Positions 8,563 to 18,326 of a stretch of DNA of 64,000 bases are shown here, one piece after another. The notes beneath the pieces are model-generated. The model saw nothing but the letters and a program-made list of their open reading frames with translations. It was not told where the DNA came from and made no database searches. Location of the stretch: contig AP021858.1 in NCBI GenBank assembly GCA_017347465.1, forward strand, positions 248,001 through 312,000, written 5' to 3'. Origin of the DNA: Candidatus Nitrosymbiomonas proteolyticus (GTDB lineage Bacteria > Armatimonadota > Fimbriimonadia > Fimbriimonadales > Fimbriimonadaceae). Position 1 is the stretch's first letter, and every line of letters begins with the position of its first letter. The position numbers and the translations under genes are program-made.

Positions 8563-8925
8563 CTACGGACAATTTACAGGGTTAGGCGAAGATCCGCACG
8601 CTCCGTCAGCCCAGTCCACGGGGCAGCTGCCCAACGTGGCGGACCCAGTACCCTCCCAAGTGCTGCGACCCCACGGATCGTCGCAGTTCTGATGTTGTGC
8701 ATCGTAACACCACCAGATTCTGCAAATCCCAGGGCAACAGTAGCCCGATGCGGTCTGGTGGTTAGCACAAACCACATGACTGCTAATCACCTCAGCAGTA
8801 CAACCATCCTCACAGGTACCCGTAGACATGCCGTACAGACAGGTCGGAGGTCTGCTCCATCCCAGTGCTACTACAGTCAGGGTGAGCGCAAGAGTCCACC
8901 CCACAACAGTGCTGATCAGTCGCAT
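8563..8925 (-). CDS. Small secreted Cys-rich protein, cassette 1
   Basis: A 120-aa protein with a Sec signal peptide (MRLISTVVGWTLALTLTVVALGW) and a mature part of about 97 residues containing 12 cysteines, an even number, including a CC pair (GYCCPGIC) and a WWC. It is the last gene of a four-gene unit, starting 3 bp after the pseudopilin-like gene; the AAGAGGTG ribosome binding site overlaps that gene's end. No known family is recognised. Composition says extracytoplasmic and disulfide-rich. The upstream genes encode three anchored proteins, two with thioredoxin-like features, so dedicated oxidative folding is a reasonable inference. It corresponds in position and type to the 94-aa protein of cassette 2, although sequence similarity is low by eye. 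Confidence 0.75.
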   Translation of the reverse strand: MRLISTVVGWTLALTLTVVALGWSRPPTCLYGMSTGTCEDGCTAEVISSHVVCANHQTASGYCCPGICRIWWCYDAQHQNCDDPWGRSTWEGTGSATLGSCPVDWADGACGSSPNPVNCP

Positions 8926-8928
8926 AAC

Positions 8929-9519
8929 TCACCTCTTCAACAAGCTGAACCGCTCGTCCATCGTGTATGTCACGAGGTCAACTTCGCCATTCAAGCGCAA
9001 GATAAGAGCCTTAAGCTGCTTTCCTGGGGTCACTTCGTCCTCAATGCTGTTCATATTCGTGTCGGCGTAAATTGGCAACTTCTCGCCTCGGGAACTGAAG
9101 AACATACTGATGTCGCCCAACTTTTCATACCCTCGGGGATCGTAGTACAGCCTCTGGAAGTGGGTGCCCTTGGCTCCGGCCCCGTTCTCGATTCCTCGAT
9201 TCGGTTTTGCGACTCGAAAAGACTGGTAACCTTCGGCCAGCGACCACGTCTTCCCAGGAAGCGTAAGAATAGTGCATGTAAGGGGTAGGCCCGCGTCGGA
9301 CCACTTTGTCCTTTGCGCAGGCGGCAACACCTCCACTTCGGCGCGATAAAGCTGAAGAGCCCTACCGATCGCAAGCAGCTTGGCTCGCGAAGCTTCGTAA
9401 TCGTAGTCATGGTTCGAATACGATGACATCGTCCGAGCAAAGGCGGCAACAGCGACGATTACAAAGGTAACGAGCAGGCCCCTCCATAGCAATGTGGGAG
9501 CGATATGACGTTGTTTCAT
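8929..9519 (-). CDS. Pseudopilin-like membrane protein, cassette 1
   Basis: About 196 aa with one N-terminal membrane helix (LLVTFVIVAVAAF) and an extracytoplasmic domain. ATG 9519 has AAGGAGG 6 nt upstream and overlaps the preceding stop as ATGA. After the helix comes a pilin-like amphipathic stretch (ASRAKLLAIGRALQLYRAE). The end, IYADTNMN...ALILRLNGEV, matches by eye the LIMDLNHNQ...MAVLLSGQLV end of the cassette 2 pseudopilin, which suggests one family. Unlike that protein it lacks a recognisable class III leader: there is no Gly or Ala cleavage site followed by F-x-L-x-E. It may therefore be a simple membrane-anchored relative. Function unknown. Confidence 0.72.
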   Translation of the reverse strand: MKQRHIAPTLLWRGLLVTFVIVAVAAFARTMSSYSNHDYDYEASRAKLLAIGRALQLYRAEVEVLPPAQRTKWSDAGLPLTCTILTLPGKTWSLAEGYQSFRVAKPNRGIENGAGAKGTHFQRLYYDPRGYEKLGDISMFFSSRGEKLPIYADTNMNSIEDEVTPGKQLKALILRLNGEVDLVTYTMDERFSLLKR

Positions 9520-10133
9520 GGTGTACCTCCTTGGGTTTGCCGTCGGGCGAGGCACTCGTTGAGGGCCTCGACCAAGCTTTGTCGATAGTTTTTCTGAATC
9601 CATTCGACCCTTCCCAGACGATCCAGCAGATACGTTCGCGGCAGGAAGGCGGCATTGAGCTCCGACGATATCTCACCGTTCACGTCCGGGATGAGCGTCA
9701 TGTTCGGTAATGTGCTTCGCAAGCTTTCAAGCTCCGAATCATCAGCCTGAAGAATGGCCACCAGCCTGAAGTTTGGAGGGAGAGCATCCGAAAGGGGTGC
9801 CAATGTATGTTCATTGCAGCCGCACTTCGAGGTGACCACGACGAAAGTCGACCCCGGGGCCGTGGCGATTTTGGGAATGCGCGAGCCCAGTAAGGGGTCA
9901 CCTTCCATTGCCTTAAGCAAAGTCGCATCGTCGTATACGGTCTGCCCGGCGTCGCTTGCCCATCCGTTCATAGTCATGCGAGTGAAGAACAACGCGGCCG
10001 CGCCAAGCGCGACATATGCCCAGGCCGGCTTTGGGGAGTTGAAGGCCCAAGCTAAGAATCGCACCCCGCCAACCCGAACGGCTTGCCGCGCCCTTTGAGA
10101 CGAGAGATAGTGCGGGTTATTTGTTGCCTTCAC
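9516..10133 (-). CDS. Membrane-anchored thioredoxin-fold protein, cassette 1
   Basis: About 205 aa with a short cytoplasmic N-terminus, one membrane helix (PAWAYVALGAAALFF) and an extracytoplasmic thioredoxin-like domain. The redox region is VVTSKCGCNEHTL, a C-x-C arrangement where thioredoxins have CxxC. The later ELNAAFLPRTYLLDRLGRVEW carries the proline before the beta strand that is typical of TlpA/ResA-like folds. GTG 10133 overlaps the stop of the upstream gene (GTGA), and its own stop overlaps the next start (ATGA), so the genes are translationally coupled. Probable role: thiol/disulfide chemistry on the secreted Cys-rich protein encoded two genes downstream. Substrate assignment is inference from context. 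Confidence 0.75.
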   Translation of the reverse strand: MKATNNPHYLSSQRARQAVRVGGVRFLAWAFNSPKPAWAYVALGAAALFFTRMTMNGWASDAGQTVYDDATLLKAMEGDPLLGSRIPKIATAPGSTFVVVTSKCGCNEHTLAPLSDALPPNFRLVAILQADDSELESLRSTLPNMTLIPDVNGEISSELNAAFLPRTYLLDRLGRVEWIQKNYRQSLVEALNECLARRQTQGGTP

Positions 10134-10640
10134 CGTCTATCCTCGTGGCTCTTGGTAAGTGGAGCCTTTGTGAGTGTTCCCGACGCGTAGGTGAACAGTA
10201 ACGGACAGCGTGTCGAATCTAGCTGCACCATAAGGCGCGATGCCTGATCATAATAGAGTCTTCCGCGCCATCCGACCTTGTCCGCGAATGCGCAAAGTCT
10301 GTCTGCATCGAGGGCGGAAAGGCAGACCATTCGCCCCGAATCCTCAGCAAGCTGCTTTCCTGCGTCAACGCAATCGCCGCATCCGCAAGAGAAGAATATG
10401 GCGGTCGAATCGGCGAAAGCATGTGGCCATTGCACGGGCGTCCCGAGGGATCCGTCTCTACGAACTGGTACCACGTTCAGCACCTCGGCTGCTGTGGTTT
10501 GACTCGGGCCGAACGAGCGACCTACCCGCTCGGGGGGGGGGGGGACAACCCACAAGAAACGGCAAAACAACCGCGACCGCAATTGCTGTAGAGCGGGGTG
10601 GACTCAAAAGCGTACGAGGCAAATCCAAGCGCGTTCTCAA
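10130..10640 (-). CDS. Redoxin-like lipoprotein, out of frame at a C13 tract
   Basis: First gene of cassette 1. From TTG 10640 (GGAAGGGG 7 nt upstream, promoter just before) the frame reads MRTRLDLPRTLLSPP, then a hydrophobic segment ending in lipobox LVGC. The lipobox Cys is followed directly by the C13 tract, encoding PPPP. With 13 Cs this frame ends early at 10458. The frame used after the tract (ERVGRSFGPSQTTAAEV onward) is open to 10130 and encodes a thioredoxin-like domain with FFSCGCGDCVDAGK. A tract of 12 or 15 would join signal peptide and domain into one lipoprotein of about 169 aa. The sequenced state is thus OFF for full-length product. Its stop overlaps the next start (GTGA). An internal start at TTG 10582 is possible but would lack export signals. 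Confidence 0.78.
10532..10544. repeat. Homopolymer G13 (C13 on coding strand)
   Basis: Thirteen consecutive G on the plus strand, inside the coding region immediately after the lipobox cysteine of the redoxin-like lipoprotein. Long G/C runs of this kind are slippage sites in known phase-variable genes. A second tract (G15) heads cassette 2. Confidence 0.95.
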
Positions 10641-10664
10641 CCTGTGTCCCCTTCCGATGGTCTC

Positions 10665-10693
10665 ATTATACGGCGATTCCGCGAAAAGTGCAA
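10665..10693 (-). promoter_or_regulatory. Sigma70-like promoter of cassette 1
   Basis: On the minus strand TTGCAC (10688-10693) and TATAAT (10665-10670) are separated by exactly 17 bp, preceded by an A-rich run (A7). Transcription would start near 10658 and give a 5' leader of about 20 nt before the TTG start at 10640. The rest of 10694-10978 shows no gene. Confidence 0.8.
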
Positions 10694-10978
10694 CTTTTTT
10701 TGTTCTTGCCGTTCGCCCGAAGTCGCGCTGAGGCTAATCAGGGACGCCGAAGCTTCGGTTCCCAATGGGAAGAGCCCGCAAAGGGCCCACGATTCGCTCA
10801 CTTAAGCATATCAAGCTGGGAAAGGAGCGGCCGCCAAACGCAATATGTGTTGCTGACAGACATTCCGGAATTGCATGACCCCATCTTTCGAAGTCAATTC
10901 GAGCGACGTGCCGAGTTTGAAATGGAGCCCACCGAAGTGGACGACCACCCATGTGTCCGGTAGGGGCACAGAAATATC

Positions 10979-11053
10979 TGGAGCGGGCAACGGGACTCGA
11001 ACCCGCGACCCTCTGCTTGGGAAGCAGATGCTCTACCACTGAGCTACGCCCGC
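10979..11053 (-). tRNA. tRNA-Gly (CCC)
   Basis: Cloverleaf on the minus strand: acceptor GCGGGCG/TGCCCGC, D-arm GCTCAGTGGTAGAGC, anticodon stem CTGCT/AGCAG with CCC at 11019-11021, T-arm GGGTTCGAGTCCC, discriminator T, and an encoded CCA (10979-10981). Confidence 0.97.
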
Positions 11054-11243
11054 TCGTTCTCTAAGGACCCCGGAGGGGAGCCGTCTTCATTCTACCAACT
11101 CTGGGCGGAACTGAGAACCCATTCCTCCTCGACTGAAAGCCCCGTTCGCGCGAAACTGCGTTTGTTTTTTTCTCCTGTTGACGCTACAGTTTCGTATACT
11201 ATGGATGAGCTTCCGCAGGTGCGGGGGAACGAGGAACGACGCA

Positions 11244-14207
11244 GTGGATCGCTCGATTCGAGGTTGGTTGTGGCTCGCGAGTTGCCTGCCGGCGATGCTG
11301 GGGGCGTATTGGAGCGTCTCCCCAGGGCCGGAAGCCGCGGACCCTCGGCTTACGCCCGACGGACGGCTCGACTTCAATAGAGACATCCGCCCCATCCTGG
11401 CGAGGTCGTGCTGGCCCTGCCACAAGGAGGGGCAGCCTCAACTCGAAGGGACGGGGAACCTACGGCTCGACACCTTCGAAGGGGCGACGGGCGACCGCGG
11501 CGGGTACCAGGCCCTGAGCCCGGGCAAGCCGGAGGAATCGGCCATCTGGCTCCGTATCAACCCAGAACTGCCGCAGCTAAGGATGCCGCCCCCCAGTTTC
11601 CCTGTCGAACCCCTCAGCGACCGGGAAAAGGAGTTGATTCGGCGTTGGATCGAATCCGGCGGCCGATACGAGCAACACTGGGCGTATATTCCTCCGAAGC
11701 AACCGCCGCTCCCCAAGGTCATCGACGTCTCGTGGGTCCGAAACGGCATCGACCGGTTCGTCCTATCCCAGATCGAGAAGCAGGGATTCCGGCCGGAACC
11801 CGAAGCCGACAAGGCGACCTTGCTCCGAAGAGCCTCGTTGACGCTGACCGGCCTCCCTCCGACCGTTGAGGAACTCGACGCTTTCCTCGCCGACACCCGG
11901 CCCGACGCTTACGACCGAGCCGTCGACCGTTTGCTCGCCAGCCCTAGATACGGAGTCCATCAGGCCCGGTATTGGCTCGACGCCGTTCGCTATGCGGACA
12001 CTCACGGCCTCCATATCGACAACGAGCGCGAGATTTTTCCTTATCGCGATTGGGTAGTGCGCGCGTTCAATCAGGACCTTCGGTTCGACCAGATGACGCT
12101 TTGGCAACTGGCCGGGGACCTGCTGCCCTCCCCGACCACGGAGCAACGAATCGCCTCAGGTTACATCCGCATGCACCCCACCACCAATGAAGGCGGAGTG
12201 ATCGAGGAGGAGTTCTTGGTGAAGAACACCTTCGACCGAGTCGACACGACGGCGACGGTGTGGCTCGGTATGACGATGGCCTGCTCGAAGTGCCACGACC
12301 ACAAGTACGACCCGATTTCGATTCGGGACTACTACCGGATGTTCGCGTTCTTCAATTCGACCGCCGAGGCGCCGCTCGATGGCAATTTGAAGCTCCACGA
12401 ACCCACCATGAAGGCCCCCACGCCTGAGCAGGAAAAGGCGCTGAGCGCCCTCGACACGAAGTTGCGCCAAGCGGAGCTCGCGGTCCCGCTTCCCGAAGCC
12501 GTTGGGTGGCTGGCGAGCGAGTATCGCGCCCTCCCAACCGTCGGCGCGTGGGAAGTCCTCGGCCCGTTTGCGTCCCCTTCCTTCGATGAGGCGTTCGCTA
12601 CCGAATTCGGCCCAGAAAACGCGAACGCGCCTCCGGGCCAGACGTGGCGCAAGCTCGAAGTCAAGGAATCCACCCCGACCGCGGTCGTCGGAAGGGAAAA
12701 CGCGGCTGCATACCTGCGCTCGACGCTCGAAGTCGCCGAGGACACCGAGTTCACCCTCCAATTGGGCAGCGACGACGCCCTGAAGGTATGGGTGAACGGG
12801 AAGCTGATCCACGACAACAAGGTCCTGCGCTCGCTCACTCCCGACCAGGACAGAGTGGCGCTCCAACTACGGAAGGGCGCGAACGCGATTCTCGTCAAGA
12901 TCGTCAACGCGGGCGGCCCTGACGCGTTTTCAGTGACCTTTGGCAGCCCTGAACTCAAGCGAATCGCCTCCGTCCGCGAACGGCTCAACGCCCCCTCACC
13001 CACGCCGGAGGATTACCGCCGGGCCCAAGCCCTGTACCTCGAACTCGGACCCGAATCCTCCCTCGCGTCCGGGTACCGCGCCACCCTGAACGAACGAACC
13101 GCGCTCTTCCAAGCCATACCCCTGACCTACATCGCCAAGGAACTCCCGACCCCTCGGCCGGCCTATGTTCTCAAGCGGGGGGAATACAACCTCAAGGCCG
13201 AGCAGGTCGAACGGGGGATTCCCACCGTACTGGGCGAGCTGCCGGAGGCGTTTCCGAAGGACAGGTTGGGGCTGGCTCGTTGGCTCGTGTCGCGATCCAA
13301 CCCACTTGCCGCACGAGTAACGGTCAATCGAGTTTGGCTGCAACACTTCGGCGCAGGAATCGTGCGCTCCCCCGAGGACTTCGGAAGCCGAGGAGAGTTC
13401 CCCACTCACCCTGAGCTTCTCGACTTCTTGGCGGTTCAGTTCATGGATCGCGGATGGAGTCTCAAGGAACTGCACCGGCTGATCGTCACCAGCGCGACCT
13501 TTCGGCAGTCGTCAGCCGTCGATTCGGCCCAACGCCGCGCGGACCCAGAGAACCGGTGGCTCGCTCGTGGACCGCGATTCCGGCTCGATGCTGAGGTGAT
13601 CCGCGACCAGGCCCTTTACCTGTCGGGCTTGCTGGTCGAGCGGCAAGGTGGGCGAGGGGATAAGACCTACCAGCCTTCGGGTATCTGGGAGGCGATTTCC
13701 TACCCGATTAGCGACACCGCCAAGTACGTCCAAGACCGGGGCGAAGCGCTTTACCGCAGAAGCCTGTACCTCTTTTGGAAGCGAACCTCCCCTCCAGCAA
13801 CGCTGCTCCTCTTCGATGCGCCGATGCGCGAGGCTTGCGCGGTGCAACGCTCCCGCACCAATACGCCGCTCCAAGCCCTTGCCGCGATGAACGATCCGCA
13901 ATTCTTCGAGGCTGCCAGGGTGATGGCGGAGCGCGTGCTTAAGTCCGGGCTGCCCGACGACCAGCGGGCAAGGCTCGCGTTCCGAGCAGCGACCTCGCGC
14001 ACGCCTACTTCGGCAGAAGAACGCCTGATTCTCGAAGCCCTGCGGCAACAAAGAGACATCTACCGTCCGCGGCCCGATCAGGCCGCCCAAGCGCTGCTCG
14101 TCGGCGAGTCCCCCCGGGATGCGGCTCTCGACCCAGCCGAGCACCTCGCATGGACGATGGTGTGCAGCCTGATCCTGAACCTCGACGAGACCCTGACCCA
14201 GCACTGA
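11244..14207 (+). CDS. PSCyt1-DUF1549-DUF1553 cytochrome-type protein
   Basis: Large exported planctomycete-type protein of about 987 aa. GTG 11244 is chosen for GAGG about 9 nt upstream and the following signal-like [16 protein letters not shown]. Domains in order: PSCyt1 cytochrome c-like ([17 protein letters not shown], haem motif C56-x-x-C59-H60); DUF1549 (about 150-400), containing a second CxxCH (C347-S-K-C-H351); an inserted PA14-like beta domain (about 480-570, [12 protein letters not shown]); and DUF1553 (about 640-950, [22 protein letters not shown]). This family is found next to DUF1501 genes, as here, and is thought to act in periplasmic breakdown of complex sulfated or decorated polymers; the reaction is not established. 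Confidence 0.93.
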   Translation: MDRSIRGWLWLASCLPAMLGAYWSVSPGPEAADPRLTPDGRLDFNRDIRPILARSCWPCHKEGQPQLEGTGNLRLDTFEGATGDRGGYQALSPGKPEESAIWLRINPELPQLRMPPPSFPVEPLSDREKELIRRWIESGGRYEQHWAYIPPKQPPLPKVIDVSWVRNGIDRFVLSQIEKQGFRPEPEADKATLLRRASLTLTGLPPTVEELDAFLADTRPDAYDRAVDRLLASPRYGVHQARYWLDAVRYADTHGLHIDNEREIFPYRDWVVRAFNQDLRFDQMTLWQLAGDLLPSPTTEQRIASGYIRMHPTTNEGGVIEEEFLVKNTFDRVDTTATVWLGMTMACSKCHDHKYDPISIRDYYRMFAFFNSTAEAPLDGNLKLHEPTMKAPTPEQEKALSALDTKLRQAELAVPLPEAVGWLASEYRALPTVGAWEVLGPFASPSFDEAFATEFGPENANAPPGQTWRKLEVKESTPTAVVGRENAAAYLRSTLEVAEDTEFTLQLGSDDALKVWVNGKLIHDNKVLRSLTPDQDRVALQLRKGANAILVKIVNAGGPDAFSVTFGSPELKRIASVRERLNAPSPTPEDYRRAQALYLELGPESSLASGYRATLNERTALFQAIPLTYIAKELPTPRPAYVLKRGEYNLKAEQVERGIPTVLGELPEAFPKDRLGLARWLVSRSNPLAARVTVNRVWLQHFGAGIVRSPEDFGSRGEFPTHPELLDFLAVQFMDRGWSLKELHRLIVTSATFRQSSAVDSAQRRADPENRWLARGPRFRLDAEVIRDQALYLSGLLVERQGGRGDKTYQPSGIWEAISYPISDTAKYVQDRGEALYRRSLYLFWKRTSPPATLLLFDAPMREACAVQRSRTNTPLQALAAMNDPQFFEAARVMAERVLKSGLPDDQRARLAFRAATSRTPTSAEERLILEALRQQRDIYRPRPDQAAQALLVGESPRDAALDPAEHLAWTMVCSLILNLDETLTQH

Positions 14208-14217
14208 AGAGGAAACC

Positions 14218-15744
14218 TTGGACCCCATTCGCGAACACGAACTTCTCCTAACCCGACGCCAGCTCTTCGGGCGCGCGACCCTCGGAGTCGGCACCGTGGC
14301 GCTGGCGTCGCTCCTCAAAGCGGAAAGCCCGGCCTTCCTACCCCTGCAAGACCCAAAGAGCCCGCAAGGAACCGGTAGGCCGGGACTGCCCCACTTCGCC
14401 CCTAAGGCCAAGCACGTGATCGTCCTCACCATGAACGGAGGCCCGAGCCAGATCGACATGTGGGACTACAAGCCCGCCATGTCGGAGAGGTTCGACGCCG
14501 ACTTCCCCGAGGACGTACGCCGGGGACAGCGGCTCACGACCATGACGAGCGGCCAACAGCGGTTCCCGATCGCGCCCTCCAAGTATCAGTTCACAAAGTA
14601 CGACAACGGCGGGGACGGCATCTGGGTGAGCGAGCTTCTGCCGCATACCGCCAAGGTCGTAAAGGAACTGTGCGTGATTCGGTCGATGTACACCGAGGCG
14701 ATCAATCACGACCCGGCCATCACGTACATCCAAACCGGCAGCCAGCTTCCCGGCAGGCCCAGCTTGGGGGCGTGGCTTAGCTACGGGCTCGGTAGCCTCA
14801 GCGAGGACCTTCCTGCGTACCTTGTCTTGCACTCGAGTTGGAGCGCCAAGCGAGACGCGCAAGCCCTCTACAGTAGGCTCTGGGGAAGCGGGTTCTTGCC
14901 GAGTCAGCACCAGGGGGTTTCGTTGCGGAGTCAAGGCGACCCTGTGCTGTTTCTCAAGGACCCCAAGGGGATCGAATCGGTCAGCAGAAGGAAAATGCTC
15001 GACGGCCTTGCGGCGCTCAACCAGCTTCAACTTCAACACTTCGGCGACCCTGAAATCGCGGCGCGAATCGCGCAATACGAGATGGCGTTTCGGCTGCAAA
15101 CGAGCGTGCCAGATCTGATGGACACGTCCAACGAGCCTGAGTCCGTCTATGAACTCTACGGCTCAGACTCCCAAAAACCTGGGACCTTCGCCGCGAACTG
15201 CCTCTTGGCAAGGCGGCTTGTAGAGCGCGGGGTTCGGTGCATCCAAATCTTCCATCGCGGGTGGGATCAGCACGGCGACATCGGAGGAGACCTTCCGCTT
15301 CAGTGCAGGGACATCGACCAAGCCTGCGCGGCGCTCATTTTGGACCTCAAAGCACGGGGCCTGCTCGAAGAAACGTTGGTCGTTTGGGGCGGGGAGTTTG
15401 GGCGCACGATCTACTGCCAAGGACCGCTTTCCAAGGAGAACTACGGCAGGGACCACCACCCGAGATGCTTCACGATGTGGATGGCAGGCGGCGGCGCAAG
15501 ACCCGGAACGGTGTATGGGCACACCGACGACTTCAGCTACAACATCGTCGACGCAGACGGGAACCCGATCGATCCAACGCCCGATCACCTCACTCCCGGC
15601 GCGGTCCATATCCACGACCTGAACGCAACGATCCTACGCCTGCTGGGCGTCGACCACCAACGGCTCACCTACCTTTATCAGGGGCGGGACTTCCGATTGA
15701 CCGACGTTCATGGCTTTGTGGTGAACGACTTGATCGAAAGCTAG
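14218..15744 (+). CDS. DUF1501 family protein, Tat-exported
   Basis: Sulfatase-like (alkaline-phosphatase fold) DUF1501 protein, 508 aa. TTG 14218 lies 11 bp after the upstream gene with AGAGGA before it. The N-terminus has a twin-arginine signal ([12 protein letters not shown]). Conserved family segments are [41 protein letters not shown] and the late [18 protein letters not shown]1501 and PSCyt/DUF1549/DUF1553 genes are habitually paired, so these two form one functional unit exported to the periplasm. Substrate and activity are not known. Confidence 0.94.
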   Translation: MDPIREHELLLTRRQLFGRATLGVGTVALASLLKAESPAFLPLQDPKSPQGTGRPGLPHFAPKAKHVIVLTMNGGPSQIDMWDYKPAMSERFDADFPEDVRRGQRLTTMTSGQQRFPIAPSKYQFTKYDNGGDGIWVSELLPHTAKVVKELCVIRSMYTEAINHDPAITYIQTGSQLPGRPSLGAWLSYGLGSLSEDLPAYLVLHSSWSAKRDAQALYSRLWGSGFLPSQHQGVSLRSQGDPVLFLKDPKGIESVSRRKMLDGLAALNQLQLQHFGDPEIAARIAQYEMAFRLQTSVPDLMDTSNEPESVYELYGSDSQKPGTFAANCLLARRLVERGVRCIQIFHRGWDQHGDIGGDLPLQCRDIDQACAALILDLKARGLLEETLVVWGGEFGRTIYCQGPLSKENYGRDHHPRCFTMWMAGGGARPGTVYGHTDDFSYNIVDADGNPIDPTPDHLTPGAVHIHDLNATILRLLGVDHQRLTYLYQGRDFRLTDVHGFVVNDLIES

Positions 15745-15764
15745 CCGAGCCGCGGGGGAAAGTT

Positions 15765-15838
15765 TGGAGCGGGCGATGAGAATCGAACTCACGTGGCCAG
15801 CTTGGAAGGCTGGAGCTTTACCATTAAGCTACGCCCGC
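15765..15838 (-). tRNA. tRNA-Gly (TCC)
   Basis: Minus-strand cloverleaf: acceptor GCGGGCG paired with CGCCCGC, D-arm GCTTAATGGTAAAGC, anticodon stem CCAGC/GCTGG with loop CTTCCAA giving TCC (15804-15806), T-arm GAGTTCGATTCTC, discriminator T and encoded CCA (15765-15767). Confidence 0.97.
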
Positions 15839-15966
15839 TCGGTGCTTCCATTCATACCTGAAACGGGCACCCAAGTGGGCGATCTTGAACCCGAACTGGG
15901 GAAATTGGTCCCTCGCTGCCGATAGGACGCCTCCATTCGGGACCCGGTTGGGGTAGCGTCGAAGTT

Positions 15967-18132
15967 GTGAAGAAGCCTCTTGCCAGCCTTCTCGTCGTAG
16001 TGTCGCTTGCAGCGATCCTCCCAGCCCAGCGGCAAAACCCGTTCCAGCCCCCGGCCGCAAAGCTGCATTATGCGCCCGATCGGGTCGCCGACCTCCAGCA
16101 CGTCCGCATCGACATCGACGTCGACTACCCGAATCGCACGATCGTCGGGAAGACGACCAACACGTTCATCGCACTACGGACTGGGGCCGACTCCGTGACC
16201 CTCCATGCGGGCGAATCGCTCGAGATCACCGGAGTCAAAGTCAACGGATCGCCCGCAACCTTCGCCAGAGTCGAGCGCGAACTCCACATCAAGACCGGAG
16301 AGCTTACCCGCGGAAAGCCTGTTTCCATCGACGTCGGCTACAAGTCGCAAAACAGCCGAGGGCAGAGCTTCGGCGCTGGAGGCGGTTGGCATTGGATTCA
16401 ACCCAGACAGGGAGTCGAAGACCCAGTGCGAGTCGGATTCTGGACGCAGGGCGAAACCGCCTACAACAGCGAATGGGCGCCCACTTGGGACTACCCCAAC
16501 GACTTCGCCACGAGCGAGACCCGAACCACCGTCGATGCCGCCTGGGACGTGGTGGGGAACGGGGTTCTGAAATCGGCCACCCCAAACGCCGACGGCAAGC
16601 GAAAGACCTTCGTGTGGGAGATGACGCAGCCCCATGCGACCTACCTCATCAGCCTCGTCGGCGGCCCCTTCGACATTCAAAAGGACCGCTGGCAAGATAT
16701 CGACCTCTGGTACGTCGTGCCCAAGGGCCAGGGCAAGTACATTTCGAGTTCGTTTGGCGACACGAAGGATATGCTCACCTTCTTCTCAAGCAGATTGGGA
16801 GTCAAGTATCCCTGGCCGAAGTACGCGCAGAACGCGATGTTCGACTTCGGCGGCGGAATGGAGAACGTCTCCTCGACCACCCTCGGCGAAGGCGCGCTCA
16901 CCGAAGAACGAGACGGCTTTCTCAACATGTCGGGCCTGAACGCCCACGAACTCGCGCACCAGTGGTTCGGAGACCTTGTGAGCTGCAAACATTGGGGCGA
17001 CATCTGGCTCAACGAGAGCTTCGCGACCTTTATGCAAGCCCTGTACTTTGAGCACGCGCGGGGTAAGGACGACTACGATCACGAGGTCGAGGGGATGATG
17101 CGAAGCTACTTCGCCGAGTCCCGGAGGTATAAGAGGCCGCTTTCCACGAAGCTCTACGCTAACCCGGAGGTCGTATTCGACTCGCACGCCTACCCCAAGG
17201 GAGGCAGCGTCCTCCACACTCTCAGACGGCTTCTGGGAGACGAGCCGTTTTTTGCGGGCCTGAACCTCTATCTCACCCAGCACCGCCATACCCCCGTCGA
17301 GAGCTTCCAACTCCGACGCGCTCTCACAGAGTCCTCAGGCATCAACCTGGAACGCTTTTGGGAGCAATGGATCGACAAGCCGGGTCACCCCGTCCTCGAC
17401 TACACATGGAGCTATGAAGGCGGCAAGCTGAAGGTCGCCGTCAAGCAAACCCAAGACACCTCCGACGGAACTCCCCTTTATGACCTCCCCATGAAGCTCA
17501 TGGTGGTTCGAGACGGTCTCAGCCGTTCGCCGTTCGAGGTCTTCCCCATCCCCATCACCCAAGCCGAGGAGTCGTTTGAATTCGACCTGCCGTCTCGGCC
17601 GTTGTTCGTGCTTCTCGATCCGTTCCACGACTTCCTCAGGGAAATCCCGAATCACCACTGGACTCCCGAGCAAGCCATGCTGGCGCTGCGGCTCGCCCCC
17701 AATGCGACCGACCGAGAGGCGGCGATGAACCACCTCGTGCGTTCGCCGACTCAGGACGGGCTCAGCGTGGTGACGGAGTCTCTTCGGGAAGACTTCGGGC
17801 TTCATCCTGCGCTCAGGAACGTGGGGCCGCTGGTCAACCTGAACCGCGAGGAACTGAGGGGCTTCTGGACGGAACAACTCAAGCACCCCAATTTCGACCG
17901 CCGGGCCGAAGCCGTTCGGGCGCTGGGCCGATTGCCCGCCACCGCCTCAACGACCCTCGAACTCCGGTCGCTCGTCACGTCCGAGGCGCCGATCCGAGTG
18001 GTGACGAACGCCCTGAGCGCGCTTGCGGCATGGGATAAGGAAGGCAACAAGGAGGTCTTCCAGAGGGCGCTGAACATCGAGGACCGTCGGGGCCTGATCC
18101 GCCGCGCCGCCGAACGGGCGTTGAGGGAGTAG
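15967..18132 (+). CDS. M1 family zinc aminopeptidase
   Basis: Exported metallopeptidase of about 721 aa that removes N-terminal residues from peptides. The signal peptide (KKPLASLLVVVSLAAILPAQ) indicates periplasmic or surface location. The catalytic module shows the exopeptidase signature GGGMENVSST (GxMEN, near residue 298), the zinc site H327-E-L-A-H331 and E350 in NESFATFM, and a downstream tyrosine region. A C-terminal HEAT-like helical part (about 590-721) follows, as usual in M1 enzymes. GTG 15967 starts directly at the signal peptide. The gene stands alone, between a tRNA and cassette 2. Confidence 0.95.
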   Translation: MKKPLASLLVVVSLAAILPAQRQNPFQPPAAKLHYAPDRVADLQHVRIDIDVDYPNRTIVGKTTNTFIALRTGADSVTLHAGESLEITGVKVNGSPATFARVERELHIKTGELTRGKPVSIDVGYKSQNSRGQSFGAGGGWHWIQPRQGVEDPVRVGFWTQGETAYNSEWAPTWDYPNDFATSETRTTVDAAWDVVGNGVLKSATPNADGKRKTFVWEMTQPHATYLISLVGGPFDIQKDRWQDIDLWYVVPKGQGKYISSSFGDTKDMLTFFSSRLGVKYPWPKYAQNAMFDFGGGMENVSSTTLGEGALTEERDGFLNMSGLNAHELAHQWFGDLVSCKHWGDIWLNESFATFMQALYFEHARGKDDYDHEVEGMMRSYFAESRRYKRPLSTKLYANPEVVFDSHAYPKGGSVLHTLRRLLGDEPFFAGLNLYLTQHRHTPVESFQLRRALTESSGINLERFWEQWIDKPGHPVLDYTWSYEGGKLKVAVKQTQDTSDGTPLYDLPMKLMVVRDGLSRSPFEVFPIPITQAEESFEFDLPSRPLFVLLDPFHDFLREIPNHHWTPEQAMLALRLAPNATDREAAMNHLVRSPTQDGLSVVTESLREDFGLHPALRNVGPLVNLNREELRGFWTEQLKHPNFDRRAEAVRALGRLPATASTTLELRSLVTSEAPIRVVTNALSALAAWDKEGNKEVFQRALNIEDRRGLIRRAAERALRE

Positions 18133-18163
18133 GGGATACCTCAAGTAGGAGCCTGCCGAGAAT

Positions 18164-18178
18164 GTCCCCGGAGGGGAC
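18164..18178. terminator. Small hairpin after aminopeptidase gene
   Basis: GTCCCC-GGA-GGGGAC, 32 bp after the aminopeptidase stop. It has no U-run. It lies in a stretch (18133-18326) that also holds an imperfect inverted element (GCCGGTGGTCGAAC ... GTTCGATGGCC) resembling interspersed palindromic repeats. No gene was seen there. Confidence 0.35.
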
Positions 18179-18326
18179 GCATAACGATAGCCGGTGGTCG
18201 AACGAAGGGAGTCCCCGGGTTCGATGGCCGAGTTAGGTAAGCACCCCGAAGGGCGTGCCGAAGGGGCGTCGACATCGTTTTCAGCGGTCATATTGTGCCC
18301 GGCCAACGCTTGCCGAGCTTGTCGGG

